A stretch of DNA of 64,000 nt from Pontibaca methylaminivorans (GTDB lineage Bacteria; Pseudomonadota; Alphaproteobacteria; Rhodobacterales; Rhodobacteraceae): positions 372,001 through 436,000 of the forward strand of contig NZ_FTPS01000001.1 in assembly GCF_900156525.1 (NCBI RefSeq), read 5' to 3'. Below, piece by piece: positions 60,311 through 64,000 of this stretch (the first letter of the stretch is position 1; each line of letters begins with the position of its first letter). Under the pieces are notes generated by a model, which was not told the DNA's origin, ran no database searches, and saw only the letters and a program-made list of their open reading frames with translations. The position numbers and the translations under genes were made by a program.

Positions 60311-61357
60311 TCAGCCCCGCGGCAGAAAGACCGAGACCCGCGTGCCCTCGCCGAGCGTGCTGGCGATGCCGAGCCGGCCGCGATGGCGGTGGATGATATG
60401 CTTGACGATGGCCAGACCGAGCCCGGTGCCGCCCTGCCCGCGCGAACGTGACGGATCGACGCGATAGAACCGTTCGGTCAGACGCGGCAGATGCTGCGGC
60501 TCGATCCCCTGCCCCTGGTCAACGATGTCGATGCGCAGCATGTCACCGGTGTCGTCCGGCAGGACGGCGATGGTGACCCGCTTTCCCCGCCGGTCGTATT
60601 TGATCGCATTCTCGACCAGGTTCTGGACAACCTGCGTGATCTGGTCGGCATCGGCGGGAATGGGCGGGACCGGCGTGTTTTCGGCAATCTCCAGCGTCAC
60701 GCCGGCGGTTTTCGCGACCGGGCGCAAGGCATCGACGACCCCCGCGACCAGCCGGGGGATATCCACCGGCATCTCCGGCCGCTCGCGCTCCCTGGCCTCG
60801 GCCTGCGAAAGCGACAGCAGGTCGCGCACGAGGCGGGACATCCGCGCAGCCTCGGCCTTCATGGTCTTCAGGAACCGTGTGCGGGCCGCCGGATCGTCGC
60901 GGGCCGGCCCTTCGAGGGTCTCGATGATTCCGACGAGCGCGGTCAGGGGGCTGCGCAGTTCATGGCTGATATTGGCGATGAAATCGCGGCGGAACTGGGT
61001 GACGAACTCCCGTTCCGTGATGTCCTCGAAAGCGCAGATCACCATGGTTTCGGAAGCGATGCGAACCGGTGTGACGGTGACGAGATAGCTGATCGCATGC
61101 GGGGCCCTGAGAACCTCGTACCGGATCTGTTCCCGGATCTGTTCGGGCCCGCCCCCCTGCAGCGCCCTCTGGATCGCGGCCAGCAGGGCCGGCTGACGCA
61201 GCCCGATGGCATGGTCCCGCCCGATCTGTTCCGCCCCCAGCAGGTCGGCGCCCGGCGCGTTGGCGGCCGCGATCCTGCCGTCCGGGTCGATGACCACGAG
61301 CGGCAGCGGAACGGCGCCGAGAACCTCGCCAAGTTCGCGACTGTTCATCTGGTCCAT
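60311..61357 (-). CDS. phoR: Phosphate regulon sensor histidine kinase PhoR
   Basis: A 348-residue kinase: PAS domain (about residues 10-115), HisKA with His132 (FIANISHELRSPL) and a HATPase domain with N box (NLVENAIKYDRRG) and G boxes (GQGIEPQHL, GGTGLGLAIVKHI). No membrane segment is visible at the N-terminus, unlike E. coli PhoR, so it is probably soluble or held at the membrane through PhoU/Pst. It phosphorylates PhoB, encoded at the other end of the cluster. Confidence 0.93.
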   Translation of the reverse strand: MDQMNSRELGEVLGAVPLPLVVIDPDGRIAAANAPGADLLGAEQIGRDHAIGLRQPALLAAIQRALQGGGPEQIREQIRYEVLRAPHAISYLVTVTPVRIASETMVICAFEDITEREFVTQFRRDFIANISHELRSPLTALVGIIETLEGPARDDPAARTRFLKTMKAEAARMSRLVRDLLSLSQAEARERERPEMPVDIPRLVAGVVDALRPVAKTAGVTLEIAENTPVPPIPADADQITQVVQNLVENAIKYDRRGKRVTIAVLPDDTGDMLRIDIVDQGQGIEPQHLPRLTERFYRVDPSRSRGQGGTGLGLAIVKHIIHRHRGRLGIASTLGEGTRVSVFLPRG

Positions 61358-61605
61358 CCGGTGGCCTCTTCGGGACTACGGTTTCCGCGCCAGCCCGCGC
61401 ATCACCCGCCGTTCCGGCTGCGCGATGTTCCTGACATGGGGCTCCGGGATTGGTAACGGCGGGTTCCGTGTCCGGCAAGTTCTCCTGCATTCGCCGCGCC
61501 CCGTCATCGCGGCGCGCCCCCGGGGGGTGCACCCGGCCGTCCTGCGGCCGAGGTGCTCCGGCCTTCCGCCGGCCCGCCAGGTGGCGTCGAAGCGCGGCCG
61601 CCCGG

Positions 61606-62835
61606 TCAGGCCGGCGCCTCGTCCCCTTCGGCCGGTTCCGGGTTTTCGGCGCGGGCGAGCGCCTCGGCCTTCGGCACCGAGAGCCAGACCGCGAGGATGA
61701 AGCCGGACACCCCGCCCAGCAACTTGCCCAGCACCAGCGGCAGGATCATGGTCGGCTGGAAATTCGCGGAAAAGGCCAGGTGATCCCCAAAGGTAAAGGC
61801 CGCGCAGACCGCGAAGGCGATGGCCAGCACCTTGTCGCGCGGACGCATCATGCCGACCAGCCGATACATGGCGAGGATATTCGCCGCCGCCGCCAGAAGC
61901 CCCGCCGTCCCTTCGGGCGAAAGCCCGATGCGCGAGCCGACCGCCTTCATCGGCCGGTCCAGATATTTCGTCAGCAGGTAGACCATCGGAAAGGCCCCGG
62001 CGAGCATGATCCCGATATAGCCCGCGATCTCGAGCGCGCGGAACTGGTCCGCCTCGTCGGCGATGATCGGGTCGAACCCCCAGTGCCCCAGCACCGCGCT
62101 GAAGAAGCCCGTGAAATATTCGACGATCGAGGCCACCAGAACCAGCGTGATGCCGGCATACATGATGCGCCCGAACCACAGGAACCCGGCGATCATCGCA
62201 TCCGGCGCAAAGCGCAGGCCGAGCGCGATCGCGACGCAGAAGGCGATGAGCGGCGCAAGATTGTGCAGGATGCCGCCAAGACCCATGGTGATCTGGTGCG
62301 AGGCGGCGGCGGTGGTCGAGACCTCGGGCCGGATGTCGAGCCCGGCCAGAGAGATCAGCGCACAGGCGATGAACACCCCGATCGGCACCGAAAGGATCCC
62401 CGACATGATGCCGAGCGCCATGTACTTGTGGTCGCGCTTTGCCAGCATGGCCAGCCCGACCGGGATCGAGAAGATGATGGTCGCCCCGGAGGTGAAGCCG
62501 ACGATGGTGGCGACCATCCACGCATCGCGCGACCCGGCAAGCGCATCGGCAAGCTGATAGCCGCCCATGTCGACCGCGATCACCGTCGTCGCGGCGATCG
62601 AGGGATCGGCCCCGATCAGGGCAAAGAGAGGCCCGACCGCCACGCGGATGAACTCCGACAGATAGGGGATCGACGCCATGATCCCCGCCACCGGAATGAA
62701 GATCGGCCCGATGGAATGAAGCCCCTCGATGAATTCCTTGCCCAGCCCGGTTTCCGAATTCCGGATCGAGGCGATGGCCCCCGCGACCGCGCAGGCCATG
62801 ATGATATAGATCACGTAGGTTCCGATCGATGCCAT
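61606..62835 (-). CDS. eutH: Ethanolamine transporter-like protein EutH
   Basis: A 409-residue polytopic membrane protein with about 11 hydrophobic segments. IRNSETGLGKEFIEGLHSIGPIFIPVAGIM and GGYQLADALAGSRDAWM are EutH signatures (quoted in part). EutH helps ethanolamine enter the cell. No ethanolamine ammonia-lyase genes are visible, so another small amine is possible. It lies 69 bp downstream of the dimethylglycine-dehydrogenase-like gene on the same strand. Confidence 0.88.
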   Translation of the reverse strand: MASIGTYVIYIIMACAVAGAIASIRNSETGLGKEFIEGLHSIGPIFIPVAGIMASIPYLSEFIRVAVGPLFALIGADPSIAATTVIAVDMGGYQLADALAGSRDAWMVATIVGFTSGATIIFSIPVGLAMLAKRDHKYMALGIMSGILSVPIGVFIACALISLAGLDIRPEVSTTAAASHQITMGLGGILHNLAPLIAFCVAIALGLRFAPDAMIAGFLWFGRIMYAGITLVLVASIVEYFTGFFSAVLGHWGFDPIIADEADQFRALEIAGYIGIMLAGAFPMVYLLTKYLDRPMKAVGSRIGLSPEGTAGLLAAAANILAMYRLVGMMRPRDKVLAIAFAVCAAFTFGDHLAFSANFQPTMILPLVLGKLLGGVSGFILAVWLSVPKAEALARAENPEPAEGDEAPA

Positions 62836-62904
62836 GGTTCCCTCCCTGATGGCGTTCAGTCCCGGACAGCCGGTGCTCCCTATCGCCGGCAGGCCGGTTT
62901 GTCG

Positions 62905-64000
62905 TCAGATCCTGATGCGTTCTCCCTTCGGGTCGTAGAGGCTCCGCATATGCAGGTCGGCCGGGACCGTTTCGTTCGCAACGACAAGCTCGTAGCGCCC
63001 CGCGCCGAGCCAGGCGTCATCGACCCCGCCGGGATTGCGCAGATAACCATAGCCGATCGGATGGCCGACCGTGTAGCCGAAGCCGCCGCTCGTCAGATAG
63101 CCGACCGGTGCGCCGTCGCGCAGGATCGTCTCGCGCCCGAGCAGCACCACATCGGGGTCGCGGGTGGTGAAGCAGACCAGCCGTTTCGCAAGCGGGGCCG
63201 CCGCCGTGGCCGCAGCGGCCTCGCGGCCGATGAAGGGCGTGTCCCGCCCGAGCTTCACCGCCCAGCCGAGCCCGGCCTCGAAGGGTGAATCGTTCGGCGT
63301 GATGTCGGACCCCCAGGCACGATAGCCCTTTTCAAGCCGCAGCGATTCGATCGCACGATAACCGGCCAGCCCGAGCCCGTGCTGCGCACCCGCCTCCATC
63401 AGCGCGTCGAACACATCGCCGGTGCCTTCGAGCGGCACGTGAAGCTCCCAGCCGAGCTCGCCGACATAGGTCACCCGCAGCGCCCGCAACCGGTGGCCGG
63501 CGACAGTGATCTGCCGCATATGGCCGAACGGAAAGGCGCCGTTCGAGACATCGGCATCAGTCACCGCCGACAGCACGGCGCGCGCGCGCGGCCCCATCAG
63601 CGAAAGCGTGCCCCAGGCTTCGGTCACGTCCTCAAGCGTCACATCGGCATCAGCCGGCAAGTGATTGTTTATCCAAGCGAAATCATGCGTTCTGGAACCG
63701 GTTCCGGTGACGACATAGAAGTGGTCCGGCGCAAGCTGCGCCACGGTCAGGTCGCATTCGATCCCGCCGCGGCTGTTCAGGATCTGCGTATAGGTGAGGC
63801 ACCCGCCCCCCCGCGCCACATGGTTCGCACAGACATGTTCGAGCGCCGCCGCCGCATCCTTTCCGCGCAATTCGTATTTCGCAAAGGAGGACTGGTCGAA
63901 CAGCCCGGCGCGCTCGCGCACCAGCGCATGTTCCGCCCCCACGGCCCCGAACCAGTTCGCCCGCCCCATCGCCGGAATGTCGCGCGCCTCGAACCCCGCC
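62905..64000 (-). CDS. Dimethylglycine/sarcosine dehydrogenase-like protein, C-terminal part
   Basis: The frame is open to the end of the window and contains 364 C-terminal residues of a longer protein. It is a GcvT-type folate-binding domain (residues GLFDQSSFAKYELRGKDA, LMGPRARAVLSAV, YVGELGWELHVP) followed by the C-terminal barrel (LGRETILRDGAPVGYLTSGG). The preceding in-frame residues (AGFEARDIPAMGRANWFG) fit an internal position after an FAD-dependent oxidoreductase domain, as in dimethylglycine or sarcosine dehydrogenase; a stand-alone aminomethyltransferase is less likely. It would use THF as one-carbon acceptor. Confidence 0.82.
   Translation of the reverse strand, partial: AGFEARDIPAMGRANWFGAVGAEHALVRERAGLFDQSSFAKYELRGKDAAAALEHVCANHVARGGGCLTYTQILNSRGGIECDLTVAQLAPDHFYVVTGTGSRTHDFAWINNHLPADADVTLEDVTEAWGTLSLMGPRARAVLSAVTDADVSNGAFPFGHMRQITVAGHRLRALRVTYVGELGWELHVPLEGTGDVFDALMEAGAQHGLGLAGYRAIESLRLEKGYRAWGSDITPNDSPFEAGLGWAVKLGRDTPFIGREAAAATAAAPLAKRLVCFTTRDPDVVLLGRETILRDGAPVGYLTSGGFGYTVGHPIGYGYLRNPGGVDDAWLGAGRYELVVANETVPADLHMRSLYDPKGERIRI

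Overview
The window is high-G+C, gene-dense chromosomal DNA that looks like an alphaproteobacterium of the order Rhodobacterales. The pointers are: ChpT, the phosphotransferase of the alphaproteobacterial CtrA relay; an NAD-dependent molybdenum formate dehydrogenase of the FdsGBAD type beside a ModE regulator; an EhuBCDA ectoine importer; a ribosomal protein L21 carrying an extra C-terminal domain; olsBA for ornithine lipids; a PstA with a long N-terminal part; and a GAAC-N7-GAAC LexA-type box. I cannot name the genus. There are no insertion sequences, prophage genes or CRISPR arrays, so this is mostly core genome with small accessory pockets.

Layout. 0-2.6 kb: the end of an ectoine/hydroxyectoine ABC importer (ehuB partial, ehuC, ehuD, ehuA). 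2.6-5.2 kb, reverse strand: a MaoC-phosphate acyltransferase fusion and acetate kinase, overlapping by four bases. 5.3-11.2 kb, reverse: formate dehydrogenase operon fdsG-fdsB-fdsA-fdhD-fdsD, divergent from modE, which has a good ModE box in front of it. 12.2-16.6 kb: an MFS transporter, a FadL-like outer-membrane protein, a P-loop protein of unknown role and a TetR regulator. 16.7-23.5 kb: metA (acetyl type), rplM-rpsI, a thioesterase, trmFO, gluQ, hisI, an IscU-like scaffold, a short membrane protein gene with its own terminator and a LexA-type box, and a small metallopeptidase. 23.6-28.0 kb: purL, bolA, grxD, then zapA with a coiled-coil gene on the other strand. 28.3-33.8 kb: tkt, a DUF808 gene, gap, a 47-residue membrane protein, coaD and a CBS-domain gene.

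34-39.7 kb: mmsA, an L,D-transpeptidase, a stand-alone fliG homologue, a lauroyl-acyltransferase-like gene and a DUF1223 gene. 39.9-45.0 kb: acnA and rpsB-tsf. 45.2-47.7 kb: olsB-olsA and chpT. 47.7-52.8 kb, reverse: rplU-rpmA, a GNAT gene, obgE-proB and proA. 53.0-54.2 kb: a DUF2059 protein and tRNA-Ser(CGA). 54.4-61.4 kb, reverse: the phosphate regulon phoR, pstSCAB, phoU, phoB with a PhoB box before pstS. 61.6 kb to the end: eutH and the C-terminal part of a dimethylglycine/sarcosine-dehydrogenase-like protein.

How parts work together. Molybdate sensing (ModE) sits directly beside a molybdenum enzyme that oxidises formate to CO2 with NAD+; FdhD is its sulfur-transfer maturation factor. The phosphate block is self-contained: sensor, importer, brake and response regulator with a PhoB site. 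Ectoine uptake, EutH and the dimethylglycine-dehydrogenase-like protein suggest use of organic nitrogen compounds and osmolytes, as expected for a marine or saline lifestyle (inference). The observation I rate highest is the monocistronic 40-residue membrane protein gene whose upstream region holds a LexA-type box, a candidate SOS-induced small membrane protein.
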